From NCBI GenBank assembly GCA_963808455.1, contig CAWEHT010000454.1:1-36468 (forward strand): a DNA stretch of 36,468 bases, in the 5' to 3' direction. Of the stretch, positions 17,467 through 25,719 are shown piece after piece (position 1 is the stretch's first letter; every line of letters begins with the position of its first letter). The notes under the pieces were generated by a model. That model searched no databases. It had not been told where the DNA came from and was given only the letters and a program-made list of their open reading frames with translations. The DNA comes from CAWEHT01 sp963808455. Its GTDB lineage: Bacteria > Chloroflexota > Anaerolineae > CG2-30-64-16. The translations under genes and the position numbers were made by a program.

Positions 17467-18753
17467 ATGGAAAAGCTGGTTATCGAAGGCGGCCATCCCC
17501 TGACCGGGGATGTGTATCCCCAGGGCAACAAGAATTCAGCGCTGCCAATCCTGGCGGCGGCGCTCCTTACCGACGAGGAGATCACCCTCCACAACGTGCC
17601 GCGCATCGGGGACGTCGCCACGATGGTCCGCCTTCTCGACCAGCTTGGGGTCGCGGTTGGCGAGGAGGGGCAGACGCTGCACCTTTGCGCCCGCGAGGCG
17701 CGCGCGGCCAATATGCGCCACGAGTTGTTTCAGCAGATCCGCGGCTCGATCCTGCTCGCCGCGCCTTTGTTGGCGCGCTTCAATTGCGCCAGCCTGCCCC
17801 TGCCCGGGGGAGATCGCATCGGCCGGCGGCGCGTCGACACACACCTACAGGCGCTGGAGGCGCTGGGCGCACACATCGACGTCAGCCCTTACGCTTTCGA
17901 GATGTGCTGCGACGGCGGCCTGCGCGGCGCTGACATCCTGCTCGATGAGATGAGCGTGACGGCCACGGAGAACGCCGTGATGGCCGCCGTGTTGGCCCGC
18001 GGCACCACCGTCATCCGCAACGCCGCCTCGGAGCCACACGTGCAGGACCTGTGCCGATTCCTGAACATCCTGGGCGGCCAGATCGAAGGCAGCGGCAGCA
18101 ACATCCTGACCGTCCATGGCGTGGAACGGCTGCACGGCGGGACGCACACGATCTCGCCGGATTACCTCGAGGTAGGGAGTTTCCTGGGCCTGGGCGCCAT
18201 GACGCGGGGCGAGATCCGCATCCATGGCGTGGTGCCAGACCACATGCGCATGATCAACATGGTCTTCGCCGATCGGCTCAATATGCGCATGCACATGCAG
18301 GATCAAACGCTGATTGTGGCCGACGAGCAGGAGCTCAGTATCCGTGATGACATCGGTGGGGCGGTGCCGAAGATCGACGATGCGCCCTGGCCACAGTTCC
18401 CCGCCGACATGATGAGCATCGCCCTCGTGGTGGCCACACAGGCCAGGGGCACGGTCCTGATCCACGAGAAGATGTTCGAAAGCCGGCTCTACTTCGTGGA
18501 CAAGCTGATCACCATGGGCGCTCGCATCATCCTGTGCGATCCACATCGCGCCGTGATCGTGGGGCCGTCGCCGCTCCACGGCCAGGAAATGAGCAGCCCC
18601 GACATCCGCGCCGGCATGGCGCTGCTCATCGCCGCCCTGGCCGCCAGTGGCACCAGCCAGATCGCCAACGTGGGCCAGATCGATCGCGGCTACGAATGCA
18701 TCGACAACAAGCTGCGCGGGCTGGGTGCCCACATCGAGCGGGTGCGGGAATAA
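17467..18753 (+). CDS. murA: UDP-N-acetylglucosamine 1-carboxyvinyltransferase with Asp at the catalytic Cys position
   Basis: This enzyme transfers enolpyruvate from PEP to UDP-GlcNAc, the first committed step of peptidoglycan synthesis in the cytoplasm. The 428-residue protein starts at ATG 17467 after GAGGAG at a spacing of about 8. Lys22-Asn23 (GNKNSALPILAA) and the C-terminal ANVGQIDRGYECID are conserved. The mobile active-site loop reads PGGDRIGRRRVDTH where E. coli reads PGGCTIGARPVDLH, so residue 116 is Asp (codon GAT at 17812-17814) instead of the usual Cys. Cys-to-Asp enzymes are known to be active and insensitive to fosfomycin (for example in mycobacteria and Borrelia). The frame is intact on both sides. 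Confidence 0.95.
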   Translation: MEKLVIEGGHPLTGDVYPQGNKNSALPILAAALLTDEEITLHNVPRIGDVATMVRLLDQLGVAVGEEGQTLHLCAREARAANMRHELFQQIRGSILLAAPLLARFNCASLPLPGGDRIGRRRVDTHLQALEALGAHIDVSPYAFEMCCDGGLRGADILLDEMSVTATENAVMAAVLARGTTVIRNAASEPHVQDLCRFLNILGGQIEGSGSNILTVHGVERLHGGTHTISPDYLEVGSFLGLGAMTRGEIRIHGVVPDHMRMINMVFADRLNMRMHMQDQTLIVADEQELSIRDDIGGAVPKIDDAPWPQFPADMMSIALVVATQARGTVLIHEKMFESRLYFVDKLITMGARIILCDPHRAVIVGPSPLHGQEMSSPDIRAGMALLIAALAASGTSQIANVGQIDRGYECIDNKLRGLGAHIERVRE

Positions 18754-18811
18754 GCACGGCCGAGCTCCACGGAGGATCGGAAGACTGCTCTGAAACCTGG
18801 GGAGGCGTGTT

Positions 18812-19351
18812 GTGAGCAATGCTTTGATCGTGGTTGACATGCAGCGCGGGTTCATGGCGCCCGGTGGCACGCTGTACTGCGGGGATGCCGCCCGTGCGAT
18901 CATTCCCCCCATCCGCCGGCTGATCGAAAGCGAGGCCGGGCAAGGGGCCCTGGTCATCTTCACGGCGGACACGCACGCGCCCGACGACAAAGAGTTCGCC
19001 ATGTTCCCGCCCCATTGCGTGGCCGGCACGCCCGAGGTGGAGATCATCCCGGAGCTCGCCGGCCTCGCCGCACAGCACGCGGTGCTGCCCAAGCGGCGCT
19101 ACTCGGCCTTCTTCGAAACGGACCTAGCCGAACGGCTGGCCTCTTTCGGGCCGGAGCAAATCATCGTGGTGGGAGATTGCACGGATATCTGCGTCCTGCA
19201 CACCGTAGCCGACGCGCGGAACCGGGACTATCCGGTCTGGGTGCCCTCGGACTGCGTGGCATCGTTCGACCCGGACGCCCACGCCTGGGCGTTGCGCCAT
19301 ATCAAGGGCATCCTGGGCGCACGCACCGGCCCTACAGGGAGCACGTTATAG
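18812..19351 (+). CDS. Isochorismatase-family cysteine hydrolase, probable nicotinamidase
   Basis: This 179-residue protein starts at GTG 18812 after GGGGAGG. The catalytic triad of the family is visible: Asp9 (VVDMQ), Lys94 (LPKRRYSAF) and Cys127 (GDCTDICV). The metal-site pattern of nicotinamidases is also present: Asp53 and His55 (TADTH) and His68 (FPPHC), with the EFAMFPPHCVAGT stretch typical of PncA-like enzymes. The expected reaction is nicotinamide to nicotinate and ammonia in NAD salvage. It follows murA by about 58 bases in the same direction and ends at a hairpin. Other amidase activities in the family cannot be excluded. Confidence 0.82.
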   Translation: MSNALIVVDMQRGFMAPGGTLYCGDAARAIIPPIRRLIESEAGQGALVIFTADTHAPDDKEFAMFPPHCVAGTPEVEIIPELAGLAAQHAVLPKRRYSAFFETDLAERLASFGPEQIIVVGDCTDICVLHTVADARNRDYPVWVPSDCVASFDPDAHAWALRHIKGILGARTGPTGSTL

Positions 19352-19403
19352 GCCGGGGGGAACAGGCATTCTCTCCATCCCCTGCTCCCTATTCCCCCCG
19401 GCC
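19351..19403 (+). terminator. Candidate terminator hairpin after the nicotinamidase gene
   Basis: GGCCGGGGGGAA (19351-19362) pairs perfectly with TTCCCCCCGGCC (19392-19403), with a 29-base loop. It begins at the stop codon of the preceding gene. There is no T-run on the plus strand, so termination efficiency is uncertain. Confidence 0.5.
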
Positions 19404-19441
19404 AATGTAAGCCAGCCGCCTAGCGCTCTTGCGGCCCTGCG

Positions 19442-19450
19442 TGGTATAAT
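19442..19450 (+). promoter_or_regulatory. Extended -10 promoter upstream of ftsH
   Basis: TGGTATAAT at 19442-19450 is a consensus TATAAT preceded by the TGn extension. No good -35 is found 16-18 bases upstream, which extended -10 promoters tolerate. Transcription from about 19457 would give a leader of about 90 bases before the ftsH start at 19550. Confidence 0.55.
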
Positions 19451-19549
19451 AGGGCAAGTTTTGTATTTCTTTGCACACTGCTGCATCACATCGTATAGAA
19501 AGGGTTGTAGGGTGTCCCTCTTTCCTGCCTATGGCTGGAGGCAAACACG

Positions 19550-21499
19550 GTGAACCCCACCAATTGGAAGAGAAATGGGCTGGTGTATATTCTGATCCTG
19601 ATAGCGCTGGGTGCGCTCTTTTATAGTGCCTCGCGTCCCGGATCCCAGCCGCCGGAAAAGGATCTGACGGCAGTCGCCACGCTCATCCAACAGAAACAGG
19701 TCCAAAGCCTCGACGTGGTCGGCGACGAGTTGCAGATCAAGCTGTTTGGCGACAGCCGTTCTTATGTCTCGCACAAAGAGGCCGGCGTCGGGTTGACGGA
19801 GTCCTTGTTGAGCCTGGGCGTCACCCAGGCCGAATTGGCCAACGTCGATATCAAGGTATCGCCTCCCAATGACGTTTCCGGCTGGCTCACGATCCTCGGC
19901 ACCTTGCTGCCGGTCGTCCTGATGGCCGGGCTCTTCTTCTTGATCTTACGCCAGGCTCAGGGTTCCAATAGTCAGGCCATGAACTTCGGCAAGAGCCGGG
20001 CGCGCCTGTTCACCGGAGACAAGCCGACGGTCACGTTCCAGGACGTGGCCGGCGCCGAGGAGTCCAAGGCCGAGCTGCAGGAGATCGTCGAGTTCCTCAA
20101 GGAGCCGCAGAAGTTCGCCTCGCTGGGCGCCCGTATCCCCAAAGGCGTGCTGCTGGTGGGGCCGCCGGGCACCGGCAAGACCCTGATGGCCAAGGCCATC
20201 TCGGGTGAGGCCGGCGTGCCCTTCTTCTCCATCTCGGGCTCGGAGTTTGTCGAGATGTTCGTGGGCGTGGGCGCCAGCCGGGTGCGCGATCTGTTCGAGC
20301 AGGCCAAGCGCAACTCGCCCTGCATCATCTTCATCGACGAGATCGATGCGGTGGGGCGCCAGCGGGGGGCGGGGCTGGGCGGCAGCCACGACGAGCGGGA
20401 GCAGACGCTGAACCAGATCCTGGTGGAGATGGACGGCTTCGACACCGACACCAACGTGATCCTGATCGCGGCCACCAACCGGCCGGACATTTTGGACCCG
20501 GCGTTGCTGCGGCCGGGGCGGTTTGATCGCCAGGTGGTGATGGACCGGCCGGACAAGCGGGGGCGGGAGGAGATCCTGAAGGTGCACGTGCGGGGCAAGC
20601 CGCTGGAGCCGAGCGTGAACCTGGAGACGGTGGCGCGGGGCACGCCGGGGTTTGTGGGTGCGGACCTGGAGAACCTGGTGAATGAGGCGGCGATCCTGGC
20701 GGCGCGGCGCAACAAGCGCAGCATCGGGACGCAGGAATTTCAGGAGGCGGTGGAGCGGGTGATCGTGGGGCCGGAGCGCAAGAGCCGGCTGATCTCGGAC
20801 AAAGAGAAAGAGATCATCGCCTACCACGAGGCAGGCCATGCCATGGTGCGACGCATGCTGCCCAAGTGCGATCCGGTGCACAAGATCAGCATCATCAGCC
20901 GGGGCATGGTGCTCGGCTACACGATGGCGCTGCCCGAGACCGATCGCGTGCTGGTCAGCAAGGCCAAGTTCGAGGACGATATGTCCGCCATGCTGGCCGG
21001 CCGGGTGGCCGAAGAGACTATCTTCGACGACATCACCAACGGAGCCGTTGACGACCTGGACAAGGTCACGCGCCTGGCGCGGGCCATGGTGACCCAGTAT
21101 GGCATGAGCAGCAAGATGGGGCCGATGGTCTTCGGCCAACGACATGAGATGGTCTTTCTGGGCCGCGACATCGGCGAACAGCGCAACTACAGCGAAGTCG
21201 TCGCGAGAGAGATCGACAAGGAAGTGCGGCGCATCGTGGCCACGGCCTACGAGCAGGCCAAGGAGATCCTGACCAAGTACAGCGACCTCCATCACACCAT
21301 CGCCCGCCGGCTGATCCAGGTGGAGACGATCGACGCCGAAGAATTCGAGACCTTCTTCGCCGATGTGCCGGGGGTGCCGGCCCGCCAGTACGAGCCCAAT
21401 CCACCGCAATACCCGGCGCCCAAGGGCAATCGCCCGGCTGACGCCCAGGGCCGCGGGCGGCCCGGCCAATCACCGAACCCGGCGCCCGCGCCGGCCTGA
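19550..21499 (+). CDS. ftsH: ATP-dependent zinc metalloprotease FtsH
   Basis: This is a membrane-anchored AAA+ protease that degrades damaged and regulatory membrane and cytosolic proteins. The 649-residue protein starts at GTG 19550. Transmembrane helix 1 is around residues 11-27, followed by a short extracytoplasmic domain and helix 2 around residues 118-138. The AAA domain has Walker A GPPGTGKT (about 204-211), Walker B IIFIDEID and the SRH region ATNRPDILDPALLRPGRFD. The peptidase site is HEAGH at residues 426-430, with the downstream acidic ligand in DDLDKVTRLA. The C-terminus is an unusually Pro-rich tail of about 40 residues (NPAPAPA at the end). The frame is intact, and the gene has its own promoter and terminator. 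Confidence 0.97.
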   Translation: MNPTNWKRNGLVYILILIALGALFYSASRPGSQPPEKDLTAVATLIQQKQVQSLDVVGDELQIKLFGDSRSYVSHKEAGVGLTESLLSLGVTQAELANVDIKVSPPNDVSGWLTILGTLLPVVLMAGLFFLILRQAQGSNSQAMNFGKSRARLFTGDKPTVTFQDVAGAEESKAELQEIVEFLKEPQKFASLGARIPKGVLLVGPPGTGKTLMAKAISGEAGVPFFSISGSEFVEMFVGVGASRVRDLFEQAKRNSPCIIFIDEIDAVGRQRGAGLGGSHDEREQTLNQILVEMDGFDTDTNVILIAATNRPDILDPALLRPGRFDRQVVMDRPDKRGREEILKVHVRGKPLEPSVNLETVARGTPGFVGADLENLVNEAAILAARRNKRSIGTQEFQEAVERVIVGPERKSRLISDKEKEIIAYHEAGHAMVRRMLPKCDPVHKISIISRGMVLGYTMALPETDRVLVSKAKFEDDMSAMLAGRVAEETIFDDITNGAVDDLDKVTRLARAMVTQYGMSSKMGPMVFGQRHEMVFLGRDIGEQRNYSEVVAREIDKEVRRIVATAYEQAKEILTKYSDLHHTIARRLIQVETIDAEEFETFFADVPGVPARQYEPNPPQYPAPKGNRPADAQGRGRPGQSPNPAPAPA

Positions 21500-21545
21500 A
21501 TTGCCGCCGCGCCGGCGTGCCACACATGCGGGATGACGCAAGGCT

Positions 21546-21577
21546 AAAGGTTGGACGGAGACCGTCCAACCTTTGTA
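21546..21577 (+). terminator. Intrinsic terminator-like hairpin after ftsH
   Basis: AAAGGTTGGACGG (21546-21558) and CCGTCCAACCTTT (21562-21574) form a perfect 13-bp stem with a 3-base loop, continuing GTATTT. It lies 47 bases after the ftsH stop. Confidence 0.8.
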
Positions 21578-21703
21578 TTTGCCCGAACCAGGAAGAATGT
21601 CCTGGGAGGGCCCGTAGTGCAGAAACAGGGGACGCCTTCGGTGGGGCACAGACGGATTCTTCGCTGTGGCACGTCGTTGACAGGCCTTGTTGGCACGGCC
21701 GCT

Positions 21704-21797
21704 CAGAATGACAGTCCATAGGTTTCTTGTGTGCCACATGGCCCCCTGCGGGGTCATGGATGTCTCAGAATGACAGTCCAAGGGTTTCGTGGGTGCC
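21704..21797. repeat. Duplicated 32-base unit with short interspersed repeat character
   Basis: Two similar copies, 21704-21735 and 21766-21797, begin CAGAATGACAGTCCA and end GGGTTTC(G/T)TG(G/T)GTGCC. A shorter third GAATGACAG occurs near 21829. GATTCTTCGCTG upstream (about 21655) with CTCAGAATGACA resembles a widespread bacterial palindromic intergenic repeat. The rest of the gap between the ftsH terminator and the thioesterase gene holds no ORF I can support. Confidence 0.5.
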
Positions 21798-21892
21798 CCT
21801 GTGCCGCCGCAACGGCATGGCGGACCGAATGACAGCCGCCGCTACCGACGATGTCCCCTGCAGATGCAGTAGGCGACCTTGTGGAGGGAAGA

Positions 21893-22315
21893 ATGCCAGA
21901 CGCGAGCGAACGGTTGCCCATCGGGTTGGCCGGCACGGCGACCATCACGGTGACGCCTGCCGTAACTGCCAGGCATATGGGCAGCGGCGCCGTTCAGGTC
22001 TTTGCCACCCCTGAACTGGTGCGTTTGATGGAGCAGGCCGCGGTGCACGCTCTTGCTGATCGGCTGGGGCCGGGTGAGCAGTCGGTCGGGGTGCTGGTCG
22101 ACGTGCAGCACCTGGCGGCCTCGCCCGTTGGAGCCACGGTGACGGCGCACGCTGAGCTGGTGGGCGTTGACAGGCGTCGCCTTACCTTCAGGGTCACCGC
22201 GTCCGATGGTGTGGACACCGTGGGCGAAGGCACGCACGTACGCGCGCTGATCGACCTGGCGCGTTTCGAAGAGCGCATCGCCAAGAAGAGGGTCGCGCTC
22301 GGCATCACGGCCTGA
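21893..22315 (+). CDS. Hot-dog thioesterase, FlK-like
   Basis: This 140-residue protein starts at ATG 21893 after GGAGGGAAG. It resembles the fluoroacetyl-CoA-thioesterase-like group of single hot-dog domain proteins: GSGAVQVFATPELVRLMEQAAVHAL carries the Glu and the preceding loop of the active site, and VGEGTHVRALIDLARFEERI carries the His region. The physiological substrate is likely a short acyl-CoA; specificity for fluoroacetyl-CoA should not be assumed. It lies 22 bases before recD2 in the same direction. Confidence 0.75.
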   Translation: MPDASERLPIGLAGTATITVTPAVTARHMGSGAVQVFATPELVRLMEQAAVHALADRLGPGEQSVGVLVDVQHLAASPVGATVTAHAELVGVDRRRLTFRVTASDGVDTVGEGTHVRALIDLARFEERIAKKRVALGITA

Positions 22316-22337
22316 CGCCGCAACGGGTGCAGCCAGC

Positions 22338-24716
22338 GTGGCCAACGAGGCGAACTCAGCCCACACCGAAAAACTGCGCGGCATCATCGAGCGCATCACC
22401 TACCATAACGAGGAAAACGGCTACACGGTGGCCCAGCTCACTCCGGAAGGCAAGCCGTACACCGTGCCGGTCATCGGCAACATGCTGGGCATCCATGTGG
22501 GCGAATCGGTGCAGATGAGCGGCCGCTGGACGGCTCACCCGCAGTACGGCCGCCAGTTTGTGGCCGAGAACGTGCGCACCGTGCTGCCGGCCACCATCGC
22601 CGGCATCGAGAAATACCTCGGCAGCGGGCTGATCAAAGGCGTCGGGCCGGTCACGGCCCGGCGTATCGTGCGCCACTTCGGCCTCGCGACGCTGCAAGTG
22701 ATCGAGGAGACGCCGGCCCGCTTACACGAAGTGCTGGGGGTTGGGCAGAAACGCGCTGGGACAGATCGCCCAGGCCTGGGCCGAGCAGCAGAAGATCAAA
22801 GAGGTGATGCTCTTCCTGCAAAGCCACAACGTCTCGACGGGCCTGGCGGTCAAGATCTACAAACAATATGGCGACGAGGCCATCGCTGTCGTGCAGCACG
22901 ATCCCTATCGCCTGGCGCGCGATGTCTACGGGATCGGCTTCCTCACGGCCGACAAGATCGCGCGGGAGTTGGGGATCGCTGCCGACGTGCCCGAGCGCGT
23001 GGCCGCCGGGGTTGCCTACGTCTTGAGCCAGGCTGCCGACGAGGGCCACGTGTATCTGCCCGCCGCCGACCTGGCGGCGCGCTGGCCGAACTGCTCAAGG
23101 TCGCGCCGGAGCAGGCCGCGGAAGGCATCGCCACACTGGCCGAAGAGGAGCAGGTAATGGTAGAGGCCGGCACCGGGCCCGCGGGGCCGCCCTTGGGGGG
23201 CCGCTCGCCGGAGCCTGTTCCTGCAGCCGGAGCTCGTCCCTCCAGTGCGACTGAGAGTGCCAGGCCCGGCGTGGCTCTCGCCGACGCGCGCGGGCAGTTC
23301 ATCTCACCCCCTTCTTCTCATGGCGAATTGGGTGTCGCCAACCGGCTGCGCCGGTTGCTCGACGCGCCCTCAGATCGCCTGGCGGTGTTCCAGCATTTCA
23401 ACTGGGCAGCGGCGTTTGCCGCCCTGGCCGCGCAGACCCGGCTGGCCCTGACCCCTGGGCAGCAGGACGCCGTTCAGGCCACCCTGACCTGCCGCGTCGC
23501 CGTCCTCACCGGCGGCCCCGGCACCGGCAAGACCAGCACAGTGCACAGCATCCTGCGTCTGGCCGAGGTGGCCGGCAAACGTGTCGCGCTCGCCTCGCCG
23601 ACGGGCAGGGCGGCCAAGCGCCTCAGCGAAGCTACCGGCCGGCCGGCCACAACGCTCCATCGCCTGCTCGAGTTCAAGCCTGGGCCCGGCATGAACTTCC
23701 AGCGCAACGAAGACAACCCGCTGGCGGCGGACCTCGTCATCGTTGACGAGAGCTCCATGCTCGACCTCTTGCTGACCAACCACCTGCTCAAGGCTGTGCC
23801 GCTGGGAGCGCATCTCCTCTTCGTGGGCGATGTCGATCAGCTGCCTAGCGTCGGCGCCGGCAATGTGCTGAAAGACGTCATCGCCGCGATGGAGGGCCAG
23901 GAAGACACAGCCGAGGGGATGGGACACGGGGCACCGCAAATACCCTTGATGAAGGCCCGCCTGCCCGGTACCGCCGTCGTGCGGCTGCAGACGATCTTTC
24001 GCCAGCCGGAAGGCAGTTACATCGTCGTCAATGCGCACCGCATCAACCTCGGCCAGATGCCGGTCCTCGACAACCGCAACGCGCGCGACTTCTTTCTATT
24101 CAAGGAGGAAGATCCCGAGAAGGCGGCAGACCTCATCGTGGAGCTGGTGCGAGAGCGTATCCCGCGCAAGTTCGGGCTGCGTCCGGAGCAGATTCAGGTG
24201 CTCAGCCCGATGCATCGCGGCGCCGTGGGCGTGGCCGAGCTCAATGCTCGCCTACAAGAGGCGCTGAACCCAGCTCGCGCCGGGGCGCCCGAGCATCGCC
24301 TCGGCGGGCGGGTCTTTCGCATAGGCGATCGCGTGCTGCAGATGCACAACGATTACGACAAGGATATCTTCAATGGTGACATGGGGCAGGTGACCGCCAT
24401 CGATCAGGAGGCCCAGGTGCTGACCGCCACGGTGGATGAGCGCCGGATCGACTACGATTTCCTCGACCTTGATGAATTGACCCATGCCTATGCCATCAGC
24501 ATCCACAAAGCCCAGGGCAGCGAGTTCCCCAGCGTGGTGATACCCATGCTCACCACGCACTACGTCATGCTGCAGCGCAACCTGCTCTACACCGCGGTGA
24601 CCCGCGCCCGGCAGCTGGTGGTGCTCGTCGGATCGCCGCGTGCCATCGCGATCGCCATCGGCAACCACCGCGCTCAGGACCGATTCAGCGGCCTGGCCCA
24701 ACGGCTCATGCATTGA
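22338..24716 (+). CDS. recD2: RecD2-type SF1B DNA helicase (two compensating frame breaks)
   Basis: This is a 5'-3' DNA helicase of the RecD-like (RecBC-independent) class involved in DNA repair. It starts at GTG 22338 and is about 792 residues long. The N-terminal OB-like part includes RITYHNEENGYTVAQL, and helix-hairpin-helix repeats follow. The motor has Walker A GGPGTGKTST, DESSMLDLLL, GDVDQLPSVGAGNVL and the C-terminal HKAQGSEF and LYTAVTRARQLVVLVG. The frame leaves near 22740, at a GGGGGTTGGG run, and returns near 23090. The 340 bases between code for GQIAQAWAEQQKIKEVMLF and onward in the alternate frame. After the second break a low-complexity Gly/Pro/Ala linker of about 45 residues precedes the motor, longer than in most relatives. 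Confidence 0.92.
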   Translation: MANEANSAHTEKLRGIIERITYHNEENGYTVAQLTPEGKPYTVPVIGNMLGIHVGESVQMSGRWTAHPQYGRQFVAENVRTVLPATIAGIEKYLGSGLIKGVGPVTARRIVRHFGLATLQVIEETPARLHEVLGVGQKRAGTDRPGLGRAAEDQRGDALPAKPQRLDGPGGQDLQTIWRRGHRCRAARSLSPGARCLRDRLPHGRQDRAGVGDRCRRARARGRRGCLRLEPGCRRGPRVSARRRPGGALAELLKVAPEQAAEGIATLAEEEQVMVEAGTGPAGPPLGGRSPEPVPAAGARPSSATESARPGVALADARGQFISPPSSHGELGVANRLRRLLDAPSDRLAVFQHFNWAAAFAALAAQTRLALTPGQQDAVQATLTCRVAVLTGGPGTGKTSTVHSILRLAEVAGKRVALASPTGRAAKRLSEATGRPATTLHRLLEFKPGPGMNFQRNEDNPLAADLVIVDESSMLDLLLTNHLLKAVPLGAHLLFVGDVDQLPSVGAGNVLKDVIAAMEGQEDTAEGMGHGAPQIPLMKARLPGTAVVRLQTIFRQPEGSYIVVNAHRINLGQMPVLDNRNARDFFLFKEEDPEKAADLIVELVRERIPRKFGLRPEQIQVLSPMHRGAVGVAELNARLQEALNPARAGAPEHRLGGRVFRIGDRVLQMHNDYDKDIFNGDMGQVTAIDQEAQVLTATVDERRIDYDFLDLDELTHAYAISIHKAQGSEFPSVVIPMLTTHYVMLQRNLLYTAVTRARQLVVLVGSPRAIAIAIGNHRAQDRFSGLAQRLMH

Positions 24717-24987
24717 CGCTGCCGAAGAGGCCGCGGAGGAAGGGTCGCTCGAGGCCTTCCCTTGTGAACGCACGACCTCTCTTGGGGCCATTCGGTTCGC
24801 CCTGAGCCCCGCTCGTGGACCAGGAGCCCGGCCCTTTTCGAGATCCTTACAGGCGTGCGCGTTTTTTAGTGTATGCCGGCTTACAGAACTTGCTAGGGGC
24901 ACGTGCCAGCATGTTACTCGATGGTGGATATTCTCCGCCGGAGGTCTGCCGGGGGGCCTCCTATTCTCTTCTGGTCGAGGAGGTTCT
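24717..24987. other. Gap between recD2 and the LysM gene; leader of the LysM gene
   Basis: This stretch of 271 bases has no supported ORF. GGAAGG/CCTTCC (24738-24743 with 24755-24760) makes a weak stem shortly after recD2. A poor promoter match, TTGCTA (24890-24895), 17 bases, GTTACT (24913-24918), could serve the LysM gene. I do not assign it as a promoter. Confidence 0.35.
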
Positions 24988-25560
24988 ATGGCAAAGTCGC
25001 GGTTCATCCTCGCGGCTGTGATGTTCGCGCTGCTTGTGGCCTTCGTGTTGGCCCCAGCGAGCGCGTCGGCGGCGCCCTCCAACTGGGGCTATTCGGGGTG
25101 GGGGTATAGTGGCGGTTGCAACCCTTGCGGTAGTGGCTATCAGACGACGGCAAACGGGTATGTGTTGTATCAGGTCCACTGGGGCGATACCCTTTCAACG
25201 ATTGCGGCTGCCTATGGGACGAGCACGTGGTACCTGGCATCGCTGAACGGGCTGCCCAACCCTAACTGCGTCTTCGCCGGCGAAATGATCCGCGTGCCGG
25301 CTTACTCGACTGCCTACTCTGGCGGCTACGGGTGCGGCGGCTGTGGTGGGTGCACTTCGTGCGGCGGCTATGTGTACAACTTCCAAACCTACGGATATAG
25401 CACCTACGGGTACCAGGGCTACGGCGTGAGCTACCCGCACGGCGGGCAGCCCTACTACGGGAACCCCGGTTACCGCGGCTACGGCGTGGGCTACTCGCAT
25501 GCCAGCCCGACCTACTACGGCCCCTATCGCACCAACTATGGATGGGGCGGCCGCCGATAG
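24988..25560 (+). CDS. Secreted LysM protein with Tyr/Gly-rich tail
   Basis: This 190-residue exported protein starts at ATG 24988 after GAGGAGG. A signal peptide (core FILAAVMFALLVAFVLA) with probable cleavage near residue 28 is followed by a short Trp/Gly/Tyr/Cys segment. One LysM domain spans about 61-105 (YQVHWGDTLSTIAAAYG to AGEMIRVPA). The rest of the protein (about 107-190) is low complexity, dominated by Tyr and Gly with a Cys cluster GCGGCGGCTSCGG. LysM binds peptidoglycan or other GlcNAc polymers. The tail resembles structural, adhesive or matrix-forming sequences. A cell-surface or envelope role is inferred. It is a single-gene unit closed by a strong terminator. Confidence 0.85.
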   Translation: MAKSRFILAAVMFALLVAFVLAPASASAAPSNWGYSGWGYSGGCNPCGSGYQTTANGYVLYQVHWGDTLSTIAAAYGTSTWYLASLNGLPNPNCVFAGEMIRVPAYSTAYSGGYGCGGCGGCTSCGGYVYNFQTYGYSTYGYQGYGVSYPHGGQPYYGNPGYRGYGVGYSHASPTYYGPYRTNYGWGGRR

Positions 25561-25642
25561 GTATCGCACGACGCTCGCCGGGGCAGTTGTGTGCCTGTCC
25601 CTGCCGGTCTGACGCAGGGGCCAGGCACGCGAGCGTGAGAGA

Positions 25643-25680
25643 CCGGCGCCTGGCCTTCGGCCAGGCGCCGGGTTTGTTGT
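25643..25680 (+). terminator. Intrinsic terminator after the LysM gene
   Basis: CCGGCGCCTGGCC (25643-25655), loop TTC, GGCCAGGCGCCGG (25659-25671) form a perfect 13-bp stem with a UUCG-type loop, followed by GTTTGTTGT. It stands about 80 bases after the LysM stop and about 40 before the next start, so it separates the two units. A second, imperfect stem with ACGCTCG/CGAGCGT ends lies just upstream (about 25570-25636). Confidence 0.85.
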
Positions 25681-25719
25681 ACTATAGGCACGTCTTCGCG
25701 GGCCAGATCGAAGGTGCGT

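Noticed and set aside
19946..21469. 507-codon minus-strand frame opposite ftsH
   Set aside because: Shadow of ftsH; no domain, no ribosome site, and composition typical of antisense frames.
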